Shown here one piece after another: positions 15,065-23,371 of a DNA stretch of 64,000 nt. This stretch comes from Angustibacter luteus (GTDB taxonomy: Bacteria > Actinomycetota > Actinomycetes > Actinomycetales > Angustibacteraceae), in NCBI RefSeq assembly GCF_039541115.1, contig NZ_BAABFP010000008.1, positions 434,001-498,000 of the forward strand, in the 5' to 3' direction. Positions within the stretch are counted from its first letter, which is position 1; the number at the start of each line of letters is the position of its first letter. The notes beneath the pieces are model-generated. The model did not search any database, had not been told where the DNA came from, and worked only from the letters and a program-made list of their open reading frames with translations. Both the position numbers and the translations under genes were made by a program.

Positions 15065-16041
15065 CCGTGTCCGGCAGCCGCGTCGGGCCGCTGCCCACCC
15101 CCGGTGATCATGCACGTTCGCCCCGCCGAGCGCCGGGCCACCCCGGCCAGCAGGTCCGCGACCTGGACCCGCGGATCGTCTCGGGAGTCGACCGACACCA
15201 GCCCCGCCAGCGGTGACACCTCGCGGCCCTGGGCGAGCACCTGCTGGAGGCGCTGGAGCCGGCCGGGGGTGAGTGCGCTCTGCTCGTCGTGGATCACCAG
15301 CACCTGCCGGTGCACCCCGCTCCAGAAGAGGACGGTCTCGGCGAGCGCCGGCAGGAGGGGCTCCAGCGGTGGCGGGATCGACGGGTCGCGTTGCGCGAGG
15401 CGGGTCAGGACGTCCCAGACGTGCGCCGGGTCGATGGCAGCGAGGACGTGCTCGGCCTCGGCGCCCGGCCCGGAACCGGCCAGGTCGTCCCGCGCCTGGA
15501 TGAACTGCTGCACGGCACCGCGACTCGGCTGGCGCCGACGCTTGGTGCGCACCAGCGCAACGAAGGCCTGGAGGAAGCGGTCCCAGCGGGGACCCACCTC
15601 GCGGCCGGCTCGGTAGAGGGCCAGGGCGGACACGCCGGAGCCCTCAGCCAGGCTGGTCCCCGCCGCGTACGTGGGCTCGGCCAGGAACAGGTCGACGACC
15701 CGGGACGCGACGAAGTGCTGCTTGTCGATCAGGTGGACGTGTGCGCGTCCGCTGAGCGCGTCGAGGAGCCATGCCAGCCCCTCGTCGACGTGCGCACCGC
15801 GCAGGAACCGTCCGGACTTGACCTCGTCGGACCGCCGGAAGCCGGACCGCAGCCCCGCGACCAGGTCGGCGGCCTCGTCCGGTCGCAGGTCGACGCTCGC
15901 GTGCGCGAACACCGGTGTGGCGGCGTCCAGCAGGTTGGTGCCGGAGAACCCGGACTCGTCGCAGGCGATCTCGACGACCCCGGCCAGCCCCGCCGTCGGC
16001 GGCAACCCACCCTGCGGGGGCGTCCTGCGATCCGCGACCAC
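15037..16041 (-). CDS. DUF3800-type protein with repeat-derived C-terminus
   Basis: 334 residues. The N-terminal ACDESGFSG and the late VDSRDDPRVQVADLLAGVARR match the two acidic blocks of DUF3800, an RNase-H-like fold proposed to be a nuclease. IHDEQSALTPGRLQRLQ lies between. The GTG at 16041 has AGGAGG about 6 nt upstream. After the conserved AGVARR the frame continues without a stop through an intergenic repeat copy (encoding GRTCMITGGG, about residues 306-315) and then 28 bp into the antisense of the ASCH gene, ending TTWNSIR. The ancestral stop therefore appears lost. It follows the small gene at 16064 by 22 nt. Confidence 0.75.
   Translation of the reverse strand: MVADRRTPPQGGLPPTAGLAGVVEIACDESGFSGTNLLDAATPVFAHASVDLRPDEAADLVAGLRSGFRRSDEVKSGRFLRGAHVDEGLAWLLDALSGRAHVHLIDKQHFVASRVVDLFLAEPTYAAGTSLAEGSGVSALALYRAGREVGPRWDRFLQAFVALVRTKRRRQPSRGAVQQFIQARDDLAGSGPGAEAEHVLAAIDPAHVWDVLTRLAQRDPSIPPPLEPLLPALAETVLFWSGVHRQVLVIHDEQSALTPGRLQRLQQVLAQGREVSPLAGLVSVDSRDDPRVQVADLLAGVARRSAGRTCMITGGGQRPDAAAGHGYTTWNSIR
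15104..15124 (+). repeat. Intergenic repeat copy read as coding sequence
   Basis: One copy of GTGATCATGCACGTTCGCCC plus one further C, with C-rich flanks. It lies inside the 3' end of the DUF3800 frame on the opposite strand. Further copies are at 48717, 48749, 48788 (inverted) and 57137 (inverted). Confidence 0.85.
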
Positions 16042-16063
16042 GACGCCCTCCTCGGAACCCGGA

Positions 16064-16393
16064 TCAGAGCTGCATGAGCGCCGCGGAGGTGATGTACGCC
16101 GCGTAGCCACCCTCGGCGTCGTGCAGGTCCTCCTTGCCCTCCAACGCCGACTGCGCGCGAGCGCGCACCGCTGCGCCGGGATCCGCGGTCACCAGGTCGA
16201 TGCACAGCCCGGCGACGACCGCGCTGGCGTCGTGCTCGTCCAGGTCATCGAGGACCAGCCCGTTGTGCAGCAGGGTGGCTGCTTCCATGAAGACCTCGCG
16301 GGCCATCTCGAGGTCGACCTCGGGTCGCGCCTGGGCCACGGCCTCGGCGGTCGCGAGGAACTGGTCGAACGGGGGGTCGACGGCGCTGGGCAT
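16064..16393 (-). CDS. Hypothetical helical protein
   Basis: 109 residues, acidic and all-helical: FDQFLATAEAVAQARPEVDLEMAREVFMEAATLLHNGLVLDDLDEHDASAVVAGLCIDLVTADPGAAVRARAQSALEG. No known domain is recognised. It sits 22 nt upstream of the DUF3800 gene in the same direction, so the two form a probable operon. An accessory or immunity-like role toward the nuclease-like partner is possible but unsupported. The start ATG at 16393 is preferred because the upstream in-frame extension overlaps the divergent gene's promoter. Confidence 0.6.
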   Translation of the reverse strand: MPSAVDPPFDQFLATAEAVAQARPEVDLEMAREVFMEAATLLHNGLVLDDLDEHDASAVVAGLCIDLVTADPGAAVRARAQSALEGKEDLHDAEGGYAAYITSAALMQL

Positions 16394-16466
16394 AGCGCGA
16401 GCCTGCCAAGGCGCCGACGTCCCGACAACCGAATATGTGGCGCTGCGGCGACGTAGCGTGGCACGT

Positions 16467-17339
16467 ATGACCGACACGTATCGACTCGCCGACCGGGACG
16501 TCCACCGGATCGGCTACGGCGCCATGCAGCTGCCCGGCCCTGGCGTGATGGGGCCACCCCGCGACCACGACGGCGCGCTGCGGGTGCTCCGCCGCGCGGT
16601 CGAGCTCGGCGTGAACCACATCGACACCGCCCAGTACTACGGCATCGGGGTGTCCAACGGCCTGATCCGCGAGGCGCTGCACCCCTACCCGGACGACCTG
16701 GCGATCGTCTCCAAGGTCGGTGCCCGGCGCGACGCCGGCGGCGGTTGGATCGCCGCGCAGCATCCGGCGCAGCTGCGGGAGGACGTCGAGGAGAACCTGC
16801 GCGTCCTCGGGGTCGAGCGCCTGACCGCGGTGAACCTGCGCCGGATGGACGAGCACGCGGATCCGGCGGATGCCGTGCCGTTCGAGGACCAGCTCGCGGA
16901 GATGGTGGCCCTGCGCGAGGAGGGAAAGATCGCGGGCGTCGGGGTGTCCACGGTCTCGGCGGAGCAGGTGGAGACGGCGATCCGGCTGGCCGACATCGCG
17001 TGCGTGCAGAACGCGTTCAGCCTGGTCGACCGGGGCGACGCCGACGTCCTCGCCCGGTGCACTGCGGTCGGCGTCGCCTACGTGCCGTACTTCCCGCTCG
17101 GCTCGGCCTTCCCGCACCTCCCCAAGGTCACGGAGCAGCCGCAGGTGCAGGCGGTGGCGGCCCGGCACGGCGTGCCGGCGAGCCGCGTCGGACTGGCCTG
17201 GGTGCTGTCGCGCGCCGAGAACGTGCTGCTGATCCCCGGCACGTCGTCCGTCGACCACCTCGAGGACAACCTGGCGGCCGGGGACCTCACCCTGTCCGCG
17301 CAGGACCTGGACGAACTGGCCGGCGTCAGGGCCGGTTGA
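16467..17339 (+). CDS. PdxI/YdbC-like aldo/keto reductase
   Basis: 290-residue NADPH-dependent reductase resembling E. coli PdxI (YdbC), which reduces pyridoxal. Catalytic Asp and Tyr lie in HIDTAQYYG and Lys in VSKVG. The catalytic-His position reads VNLRRMDE, as in YdbC-type proteins (VNLRxM), not the usual LxxHxxD. VAYVPYFPLG, GLAWVLSRAENVLLIPGTSSVDHLEDNLAA closes the NADPH site. TAGCGT (16454-16459) lies 7 nt before the ATG, so it is probably leaderless. Transcribed alone. It converges on the deacetylase gene. Confidence 0.85.
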   Translation: MTDTYRLADRDVHRIGYGAMQLPGPGVMGPPRDHDGALRVLRRAVELGVNHIDTAQYYGIGVSNGLIREALHPYPDDLAIVSKVGARRDAGGGWIAAQHPAQLREDVEENLRVLGVERLTAVNLRRMDEHADPADAVPFEDQLAEMVALREEGKIAGVGVSTVSAEQVETAIRLADIACVQNAFSLVDRGDADVLARCTAVGVAYVPYFPLGSAFPHLPKVTEQPQVQAVAARHGVPASRVGLAWVLSRAENVLLIPGTSSVDHLEDNLAAGDLTLSAQDLDELAGVRAG

Positions 17340-17346
17340 GACCGGC
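17331..17346. terminator. Hairpin at convergent gene ends
   Basis: GCCGGT (17331-17336), loop TGAG, ACCGGC (17341-17346). The reductase stop codon is in the loop and the first base of the opposing gene's stop is in the second arm. It is short and lacks a U-tract, but it is placed where a bidirectional terminator is needed. Confidence 0.45.
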
Positions 17347-18422
17347 TAGCTCAGCCCGTCCGCGTGGCCGTCGAGATAGGCGGCGACGAGCGTCCCGAGG
17401 CTGGGCAGGTGGTAGCCGCCCTCCTGCACGACCACGGACGGCAGTCCGGTGTGGCCCAGAACCGTTCCGGCGCCCCGGTATCCGTCGTGGGTGACCAGCA
17501 GCGGGCTCTCCGGGTCGTCCGCCGCGGCATCCACCCCGAGCGAGACGACGAGCGCCGTGCAGCCGGCCTGCGCGACCCAGGCCGCCAGGTCGCCGACCGC
17601 CGCCAGCCAGGGCCCATCCCCCGTTCCCGCGGCGAGCGGGACGTTCCGGGTCGCCCCGACCCCTGGCCCGACGCCCGTCTCGTCGGCGTACCCGACGACG
17701 TGCGGGAACCAGCCCGCGCCGGGGTCGACGTGCACGGACCCGTAGAGCACGTCGGCACGGTCGTAGAAGATCGCGGCGGTCCCGTTGCCCTGGTGGGCGT
17801 CGATGTCGACCACGGCGACGCGCTCGTGGCCCTGGCCGCGAAGTGCTTCTGCCGCAACGGCGGCGTTGTTCAGGTAGCAGGAACCGCCGAAGCCGGCGGG
17901 CGTCGCGTGGTGCCCCGGAGGACGGCAGAGCGCGTACGCCAGCCGCTCCCCCGCGCCCACCAGCGCAGCGGCCTCGAGGGCGCAGTCGACCGCCGCCCGC
18001 GCCGCCTCCCAGGTGCCCGGGCCGACCAGCGTCATCGTGTCGTAGGCGAACCGCCCGGCGTCCGCGTGCACCGAGACGGGACGGCGCACCGGCAGCCCCG
18101 CAGTCATCGCCGGGGTCGGGAACAGGTACGGGACGACGCGGTCCTGCCCGACCAGCTCGGCGTACGGCCCCGCCGCCCAGCGCTCGGCGGCCGTGGCCAG
18201 GAACTCGAGCAGCTCGCCGTCGTGCACCTGCCGCAGCACGTCGTCCCCGTGCCCGGGTGCCTCGACCAGTCGGTGGCCGGCGTCCCGCAGCGCCTGCAGG
18301 ATCACGTCCACCCGGGTGGCGACCTCGGTGCCCTGGGTGGCCACGCCGACCCAGATCTCGTGCCGCGGGTCGTGCTCGCGGGTGGCCGGCGACCACACCA
18401 CCGGCGCCGTCAACTGACTCAT
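17346..18422 (-). CDS. Histone-deacetylase / acetylpolyamine amidohydrolase family protein
   Basis: 358-residue zinc deacetylase-fold enzyme hydrolysing an N-acyl amide. The His dyad is in PPGHHATP (His171-His172). Zinc ligands are Asp208 and His210 in VDIDAHQGNGT and Asp298 in SLGVDAAADDPES. The catalytic Tyr lies in QEGGYHLPSLG. The GFGGSCYLNNAAVAAE loop is characteristic. Bacterial members include acetylpolyamine amidohydrolases and other amide hydrolases. The start codon lies inside a TACTGAC-type operator shared with the divergent peptidase operon, placing it in the island regulon. Substrate inferred only as an amide. Confidence 0.9.
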   Translation of the reverse strand: MSQLTAPVVWSPATREHDPRHEIWVGVATQGTEVATRVDVILQALRDAGHRLVEAPGHGDDVLRQVHDGELLEFLATAAERWAAGPYAELVGQDRVVPYLFPTPAMTAGLPVRRPVSVHADAGRFAYDTMTLVGPGTWEAARAAVDCALEAAALVGAGERLAYALCRPPGHHATPAGFGGSCYLNNAAVAAEALRGQGHERVAVVDIDAHQGNGTAAIFYDRADVLYGSVHVDPGAGWFPHVVGYADETGVGPGVGATRNVPLAAGTGDGPWLAAVGDLAAWVAQAGCTALVVSLGVDAAADDPESPLLVTHDGYRGAGTVLGHTGLPSVVVQEGGYHLPSLGTLVAAYLDGHADGLS

Positions 18423-18430
18423 GAGTCAGC
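18413..18430. promoter_or_regulatory. Island operator site A
   Basis: ACTGACTCATGAGTCAGC with a perfect 16-bp palindromic core (18414-18429). It overlaps the ATG of the deacetylase gene and lies about 42 bp upstream of the divergent DmpA-type gene. It matches sites at 25698, 31790 and 33710 (consensus TACTGAC-N6-GTCAGTA). Confidence 0.75.
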
Positions 18431-18471
18431 ATCACACCACATCCGGGTCCGCGGTGCGGCAGGATGGCGCC

Positions 18472-19575
18472 ATGTCGCGCGCGCGTGAGATCGGCATCGA
18501 GATCGGCGTCCTGCCCACCGGCCCCACGAACTCCGTGCTGGACGTCGCCGGGGTGGGCCTCGGGCACGCGACCGTCGTGCGGGACGAGCCGGCTCCGCCG
18601 CAGGGGCGAGGCGTGGCGCGCACCGGCGTGACGACGTTGCTGCTCGCCGAGGACGCCTACCTGCGGCCGGTCGCCGCCGGCGGCGCGGTGCTGAACGGCG
18701 CCGGCGAGTGCACCGGGTTCCTCACCGCGGGCGAGTGGGGCGCGGTCGAGACGCCGGTCTACCTGACGTCCACGATGCAGCTCGGCCGGGTCTACGACGC
18801 GGCCTGCCAGATCGCGCTCGAGCAGCACGACGCGGTGGCCGACGACGTCGTCATCCCCGTCGTCGGCGAGTGCGACGACTCCTTCCTCAACGACTGCCGG
18901 CGGATGCAGGTGAGCGAGCAGGACGTGCGCGACGCCTACGCCCGGGCCCTCGCCTCGCGGGGCGGCGAGCAGGCACCCGCCGAGGGCGCCGTCGGCGCCG
19001 GGACGGGCATGTCCTGCCTGGGGTTCAAGGGCGGCATCGGCACGTCGTCCCGGGTGACGCCGGACGGCCACACCGTTGCCGTCCTGCTGCTGACCAACTT
19101 CGGCGAGCGCAAGCGCCTCACCGTGGACGGGACGCCGCTCGGCCGCCTGCTGCCACCACCGGAGGAGCTCAGCGCGGATCGGGTCGAGCCGGACCGTCCC
19201 GCCGGATCGTGCATCGGGATCGTGGTGACCGACGCGCCGGTGGACAGCGCCGGGTGCGCCCGCCTGGCCCGCCGCATCGGCCTCGGCCTGGCGCGCACCG
19301 GATCCACCGCGCACCACGGCAGCGGCGAGATCTTCCTGGCCGCCTCCACCGCGTGCCGCACCGACCGGGACGGCGGGTCCAGCGGCATCGAGCTCGTGTC
19401 GGGTCGCGGGCTGGACGCGCTGTTCGAGGCGGTGGTCGATGCCGCGGAGGAAGCCGTCCTGAACTCCCTGCTCACCGCCCCGACCACGGTCGGACGGGAC
19501 GCCAACACCAGCGAGGGCCTGGATCCCGCGCTGGTCACCCGACTGATGGGGGGTGCCTACCGTGGCCGGCACTGA
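18472..19575 (+). CDS. P1-family (DmpA-type) aminopeptidase
   Basis: 367-residue N-terminal-nucleophile peptidase like DmpA/BapA, which remove N-terminal residues from short peptides, including D- or beta-amino-acid peptides and amides. The autocleavage Gly-Ser pair is Gly245-Ser246 in PAGSCIGIVVTDAPVDSAGCARLARRIGLGLARTGS. Ser246 becomes the nucleophile. GAGTGMSCLGFKGGIGTSSR and the end GRDANTSEGLDP match the family. The ATG at 18472 has CAGGAT (18460-18465) 6 nt upstream, suggesting a leaderless start. Overlaps the CocE-like gene. Controlled from operator site A (inference). Confidence 0.88.
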   Translation: MSRAREIGIEIGVLPTGPTNSVLDVAGVGLGHATVVRDEPAPPQGRGVARTGVTTLLLAEDAYLRPVAAGGAVLNGAGECTGFLTAGEWGAVETPVYLTSTMQLGRVYDAACQIALEQHDAVADDVVIPVVGECDDSFLNDCRRMQVSEQDVRDAYARALASRGGEQAPAEGAVGAGTGMSCLGFKGGIGTSSRVTPDGHTVAVLLLTNFGERKRLTVDGTPLGRLLPPPEELSADRVEPDRPAGSCIGIVVTDAPVDSAGCARLARRIGLGLARTGSTAHHGSGEIFLAASTACRTDRDGGSSGIELVSGRGLDALFEAVVDAAEEAVLNSLLTAPTTVGRDANTSEGLDPALVTRLMGGAYRGRH

Positions 19576-21493
19576 GCGCGAGGTCCGCATCCCGATGGCG
19601 GACGGCGTGGAGCTCGCAGCGACGCTCTACCTGCCGGACGAGGCCAACGGACCACAACCCTGCCTGCTGGAGGCGTTGCCGTACCGCAAGGACGACCTCA
19701 CCTCCTCCTACGCCGACAGCTACCAGCGGCTGCGCGACGAGTACGGGTACGCGGTCTGCCGGCTCGACCTGCGCGGCACCGGCTCCTCGGGGGGCGACGC
19801 CACGGACGAGTACCCGGAGGCCGAGCAGTCCGACCTGCCGTCGGTGATCGGCTGGCTCGCCGAGCAGCCGTGGTGCAGCGGGAACGTCGGCATGTGGGGC
19901 ACGTCGTACTCGGGCTTCAACTCCCTGCAGATCGCGTGCGAGCGGCCGCCCGCCCTGAAGGCGGTCTGCGGCATCTACTCCAGCGACGACCGCTGGACCG
20001 ACGACGTGCACTGGCGGGGCGGCGCGCTGCGGTTGGTCGACCAGGTCGACTACAACCACTACATGACGCCGATGTGCGTCCTGCCACCCGTGCCCGCGCT
20101 CTGGGGCGAGGACTGGCGCGACGAGTGGCGGCGCCGGCTGGAGACCAACGAGCCCTGGGCGCTCACCTGGCTGCGGGAGAACCGCGACGGCGACTACTGG
20201 CGGCACGGCTCCGTGCGGGTCGACACCGGCACGCGCGGGTACGAGCGCATCGAGTGCGCGGTGATGATCGTCGCCGGCTGGGCCGACGGTTACCGCAACA
20301 ACTCGTTCCGGACCATCGCCGCGCTGCGCGAAGCCGGTGTGCCGCACCGGTTGCTGGCCGGACCGTGGGCGCACGCCGACCCGGCGAGCGCCATCCCCGG
20401 GCCGCGGATCGACCTGGTGCCCGAGATGGTGGCCTGGTGGGACCGCTGGCTGCGCGAGGACGACTCGACCCCGCACGAGGACCGCGCCGATGTGTTCGTG
20501 CGCACCTCGACGCGGCCCGAGCCGGACCTGGAGCTGCACGAGGGGTACTGGGTCAGCGACACCTGGCCCTCGCCGGCCACGGCCTGGGCGACCCACGAGC
20601 TGGACGGGACCCGCTCCCTCCCAGTCGATCCGGACGTCGGCACCTCGGCCTGGATCGACTGCGCGGGCCACCTGCCGTGGGGACTGTCCGGCGACCAGCG
20701 CGAGGACGACGTCCGGTCGCTGACCTGGGACCGCCCCGCCGGGGGTGAGGTCCTGATCGGGCAGCCGCGGCTGCGGCTGCGGGTCAGCGCCGACGCCCCG
20801 GCGGCGTCCTTGTCGGTCAAGCTGTGCGACGTGTTCGACGACGGCACGTCCGCCCTCGTCTCGCGCGGCAGCCTGGACCTGGCCTTCCGGGCCGGCGTGC
20901 ACGCGGCCACCGACCCGGAGCCCCTGGTGCCCGGCGAGGTCTACGACGTCACGGTGGAGCTCGACGCCTGTGCGTACGCGTTCTCGCCCGGGCAGACCCT
21001 GCGGGTCAGCGTCGCCGGGACGGACTGGCCGAACACGATCGCACCCCCGGCACCGGTCACGCTGACGGTGCACTCGGCGGAGCTGGACCTACCGCTCTGG
21101 AGCGGTTCCGAGCGCCCGGCGCCGGCGTTCACGCCGGGTGAGCCGTCGTCGTCCGAGGACCCGTCCGACGTGGCCTGGACGATCACCCGCGACGTGCTGG
21201 CCCGCACCACCACCTGCGCGGTGCGCAGCGGCTCGACGTACCCGGTGCCGTACGACGGCGAGGCCACCGAGCACTACGCCGGCGAGGTCGTGGTGGACCG
21301 GCGCACGTTCGCCCAGCACGCTGCTGCCACCTGCACGTACCGCCTGAGCTGGCCGGGGATCGACGTGCGGGTGATGTCGACGATGCGGATCGACGTCGGG
21401 GCTGAGGGCTACGCGGTCGCGATCGACGCGGAGGCCTACGACGGCGACGAGCTGGTCAGCCGGCGCACCTGGTCCGAGCACGTGCCTCGCTGA
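19562..21493 (+). CDS. CocE/NonD (S15 X-prolyl peptidase) family hydrolase
   Basis: About 643 residues. The alpha/beta-hydrolase domain carries the nucleophile elbow in NVGMWGTSYSGFNSLQIA. LDLRGTGSSGG, IVAGWADGYRNNSFRT (acid region) and LLAGPWAHADPAS (His) complete the triad. A C-terminal jelly-roll domain from about residue 370 (VLIGQPRLRLRVSADAPAASLSVKLCDVFDDG) is typical of X-Pro dipeptidyl peptidase S15 and cocaine-esterase relatives. GTG 19562 has a GGGGGG run 8 nt upstream, and GTG 19553 is the alternative. It overlaps the upstream peptidase gene and is co-transcribed with it. Likely an acyl-amide or ester hydrolase of the island. Confidence 0.85.
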   Translation: MAGTEREVRIPMADGVELAATLYLPDEANGPQPCLLEALPYRKDDLTSSYADSYQRLRDEYGYAVCRLDLRGTGSSGGDATDEYPEAEQSDLPSVIGWLAEQPWCSGNVGMWGTSYSGFNSLQIACERPPALKAVCGIYSSDDRWTDDVHWRGGALRLVDQVDYNHYMTPMCVLPPVPALWGEDWRDEWRRRLETNEPWALTWLRENRDGDYWRHGSVRVDTGTRGYERIECAVMIVAGWADGYRNNSFRTIAALREAGVPHRLLAGPWAHADPASAIPGPRIDLVPEMVAWWDRWLREDDSTPHEDRADVFVRTSTRPEPDLELHEGYWVSDTWPSPATAWATHELDGTRSLPVDPDVGTSAWIDCAGHLPWGLSGDQREDDVRSLTWDRPAGGEVLIGQPRLRLRVSADAPAASLSVKLCDVFDDGTSALVSRGSLDLAFRAGVHAATDPEPLVPGEVYDVTVELDACAYAFSPGQTLRVSVAGTDWPNTIAPPAPVTLTVHSAELDLPLWSGSERPAPAFTPGEPSSSEDPSDVAWTITRDVLARTTTCAVRSGSTYPVPYDGEATEHYAGEVVVDRRTFAQHAAATCTYRLSWPGIDVRVMSTMRIDVGAEGYAVAIDAEAYDGDELVSRRTWSEHVPR

Positions 21494-21511
21494 CCGACCG
21501 GCGGTCGGTCA
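21491..21511. terminator. Perfect palindrome containing both convergent stop codons
   Basis: TGACCGACCG, one central G, then CGGTCGGTCA: two perfect 10-bp arms. The first TGA is the stop of the CocE-like gene, and the last three bases are the complement of the Rieske gene's TGA. It can act as a bidirectional transcript-end hairpin. A protein-binding site is the alternative because the centre is too tight for a good RNA loop. Confidence 0.55.
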
Positions 21512-22687
21512 CGCCTCGAGCCGCCCGGTGCGGTAGGCCTGGCCGATCATCGCGACGACCTGCATGACGGCGTCCTCGTTGGGCGCGAACGGACCTGGCC
21601 GGAAGTGCGGGCTGGCCAGGCCGCGCTGCACGGACTCGCAGGCACCCCAGTCCTGCTTGTTCGTCACGTCCCAGAACTCGACGGCACCTCGGGCCGAGGG
21701 CGCCGACCCGTCGGCCGGCGGCGCGACCAGCCAGGAGCACTCGACCCAGGTACGCCCCGGGGACAGCGGCACCATCCGGTGGGTCATCACGTAGTCCGGG
21801 TGCGCCGACACCAGCAGGTTCGGCAGCAGGTGCAGGTACTCCACGCGCGTCGGGTCGACGCCGGGCAGCGGCGTGGCCGCCAGGGCGCCGTCCATCGACA
21901 TGGTCGACATGCCCTCGCGCAGGTCCATCGACCCACCGACCCAGGCGCCGGGCAGCTCGTAGTTCTCGCCGGAGGTCGGCGGGCTGACCTGACAGAGCTC
22001 GGGGTGGATCAGCGGGCAGTGGTAGCACTCGTGGTAGTTCTCGGCGATGACCTTCCAGTTCGCCGCGACCTCGTAGGTGTGCCGGTCCGCGAGCACCAGC
22101 GAGCCCGGCGCGTACGGCGAGACCAGCCCGGCCAGGGCGCCCAGGTGCGCCTCGAACGACGGGACGTCCACGTCTCCCAGCGGGTGCAGCGCGTGCCCGA
22201 AGACCCAGCCCTCCCACTCGCGCACGGGCAGCTCCACCAGGGCGTGCTCGGCGAAGTCGAAGGTGTCGTCCTCCCGGAACCCGGGTGCGCCGACCAGCTC
22301 GCCGGACGGGGCGTAGGTCCACGCGTGGTAGGGACACTGGACGGTGCGGCGGTGCGACGCCTCACCCTCGGGCAGCAGCTCGTGGCCGCGGTGCCGGCAG
22401 GTGTTCGCGAACATCCGCAGGGTCTCGCCGTCCTGCACCAGGAGGGTCGAGACGTCACCGACCCGCAGCGCGCGCTGGGAGGTCCGGCGGCCCTCGGCGG
22501 GCGTCGGCAGCAGGTCGTCGAGCCGCCCCAGGCACGTCCAGGTGCCGGCGAACAGGTGACGCCGCTCCCAGGCGAGCACCTCGTCCGAGGTGTACGCGTC
22601 GGCCGCCATCATCTGCCCGGGCAGTCCGGGGGCGGGGGCCAGCCGGCGTACCGACTCGACCTGGTCGGCGTTCATGTCGTCGATCAC
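21509..22687 (-). CDS. Rieske non-heme iron oxygenase, alpha subunit (A)
   Basis: About 392 residues. The Rieske [2Fe-2S] site is C97-x-H99 and C118-x-x-H121 (CRHRGHELLP...CPYHAWTY). The mononuclear-iron site is ENYHECYHCPLIHPEL, with the Asp in NKQDWGACESVQRG. This pattern places it near choline, glycine-betaine and stachydrine monooxygenases, which N-demethylate or hydroxylate quaternary amines. AGGAGGT directly precedes GTG 22690/22687, and ATG 22675 is an alternative. Divergent from the TetR gene by about 50 bp. No reductase component is encoded nearby. Confidence 0.9.
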   Translation of the reverse strand: MIDDMNADQVESVRRLAPAPGLPGQMMAADAYTSDEVLAWERRHLFAGTWTCLGRLDDLLPTPAEGRRTSQRALRVGDVSTLLVQDGETLRMFANTCRHRGHELLPEGEASHRRTVQCPYHAWTYAPSGELVGAPGFREDDTFDFAEHALVELPVREWEGWVFGHALHPLGDVDVPSFEAHLGALAGLVSPYAPGSLVLADRHTYEVAANWKVIAENYHECYHCPLIHPELCQVSPPTSGENYELPGAWVGGSMDLREGMSTMSMDGALAATPLPGVDPTRVEYLHLLPNLLVSAHPDYVMTHRMVPLSPGRTWVECSWLVAPPADGSAPSARGAVEFWDVTNKQDWGACESVQRGLASPHFRPGPFAPNEDAVMQVVAMIGQAYRTGRLEA

Positions 22688-22711
22688 CACACCTCCTGCG
22701 GACGGGGCCAT

Positions 22712-22725
22712 ATGCTGCGCTGCAT
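22712..22725. promoter_or_regulatory. Imperfect palindrome between Rieske A and tetR
   Basis: ATGC-T-GCGC-T-GCAT is palindromic except for two T positions and lies in the 50-bp divergent gap. It does not match the island operator consensus, so it is a separate candidate site, possibly for TetR autoregulation. Confidence 0.35.
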
Positions 22726-22737
22726 GGGATTGCGACC

Positions 22738-23343
22738 GTGACGCGGGGACGACGCAGCGTCGACGTCCGTCGCGAGGAGATCCTGTCCGCGACCATCGAG
22801 GTGGTCGACCGGCTCGGGCTCGCGGCGACCCGGGTCTCGGACGTCGCGCACGCGCTGCACATCAGCCCGGGGCTGATCTTCTACCACTTCGGCACGAAGG
22901 ACGCGCTCGTCGCGGATGCCTTCGCGCACGCCGTGGAACGCGACCTGTCGCGGCTGGACGCGGCCAACTCGCGCGGACGCGACCCGCTGGACCGGCTCCG
23001 CCGGGTGCTGCGGCTGTACGGCCCGACGGGTGCGGCCACCGGCTGGCGGCTGTGGATCGACGCCTGGGCACTGGCCCAGCGCGAACCGGTGATCCGCAAG
23101 GCGTTGCGCGGCATGGACCAGCGCTGGTGCACCGTGCTGCGCGAGGTCGTCGAGGACGGTGTCGAGGACGGGACCTTCGAGTGCGCCGAGCCGGCGGCCG
23201 CGGTCACCCGCGTCTCGGCCCTGCTGGACGGCCTGTCGGTCGCGATGCTGGTCTACCGCACCGTGACCCGGGCCGAGCTCAAGCGCTGGGTGGCCGAGTC
23301 GGTGGCCCGCGAGCTCGGGCTGGACCCGGCGGACCTGGTCTGA
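22738..23343 (+). CDS. TetR-family transcriptional regulator
   Basis: 201-residue repressor. The N-terminal helix-turn-helix domain (about residues 1-55) reads REEILSATIEVVDRLGLAATRVSDVAHALHISPGLIFYHFGTKDALVADAF, a canonical TetR HTH. The C-terminal ligand and dimer domain is of the BetI-like C_6 type (WRLWIDAWALAQREPVIRKAL). BetI-like regulators often respond to choline or betaine compounds, which fits the two Rieske genes around it. It is the only regulator in the island and so the best candidate to bind the four TACTGAC palindromes (inference). Confidence 0.9.
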   Translation: MTRGRRSVDVRREEILSATIEVVDRLGLAATRVSDVAHALHISPGLIFYHFGTKDALVADAFAHAVERDLSRLDAANSRGRDPLDRLRRVLRLYGPTGAATGWRLWIDAWALAQREPVIRKALRGMDQRWCTVLREVVEDGVEDGTFECAEPAAAVTRVSALLDGLSVAMLVYRTVTRAELKRWVAESVARELGLDPADLV

Positions 23344-23371
23344 AGCGCTGCGGCGCACTCGGGCAGCCACA

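Noticed and set aside
17326-19590. 754-codon minus-strand frame across the deacetylase and DmpA genes
   Set aside because: It crosses two genes that show catalytic motifs in other frames, and it encodes low-complexity Arg/Gly-rich sequence.
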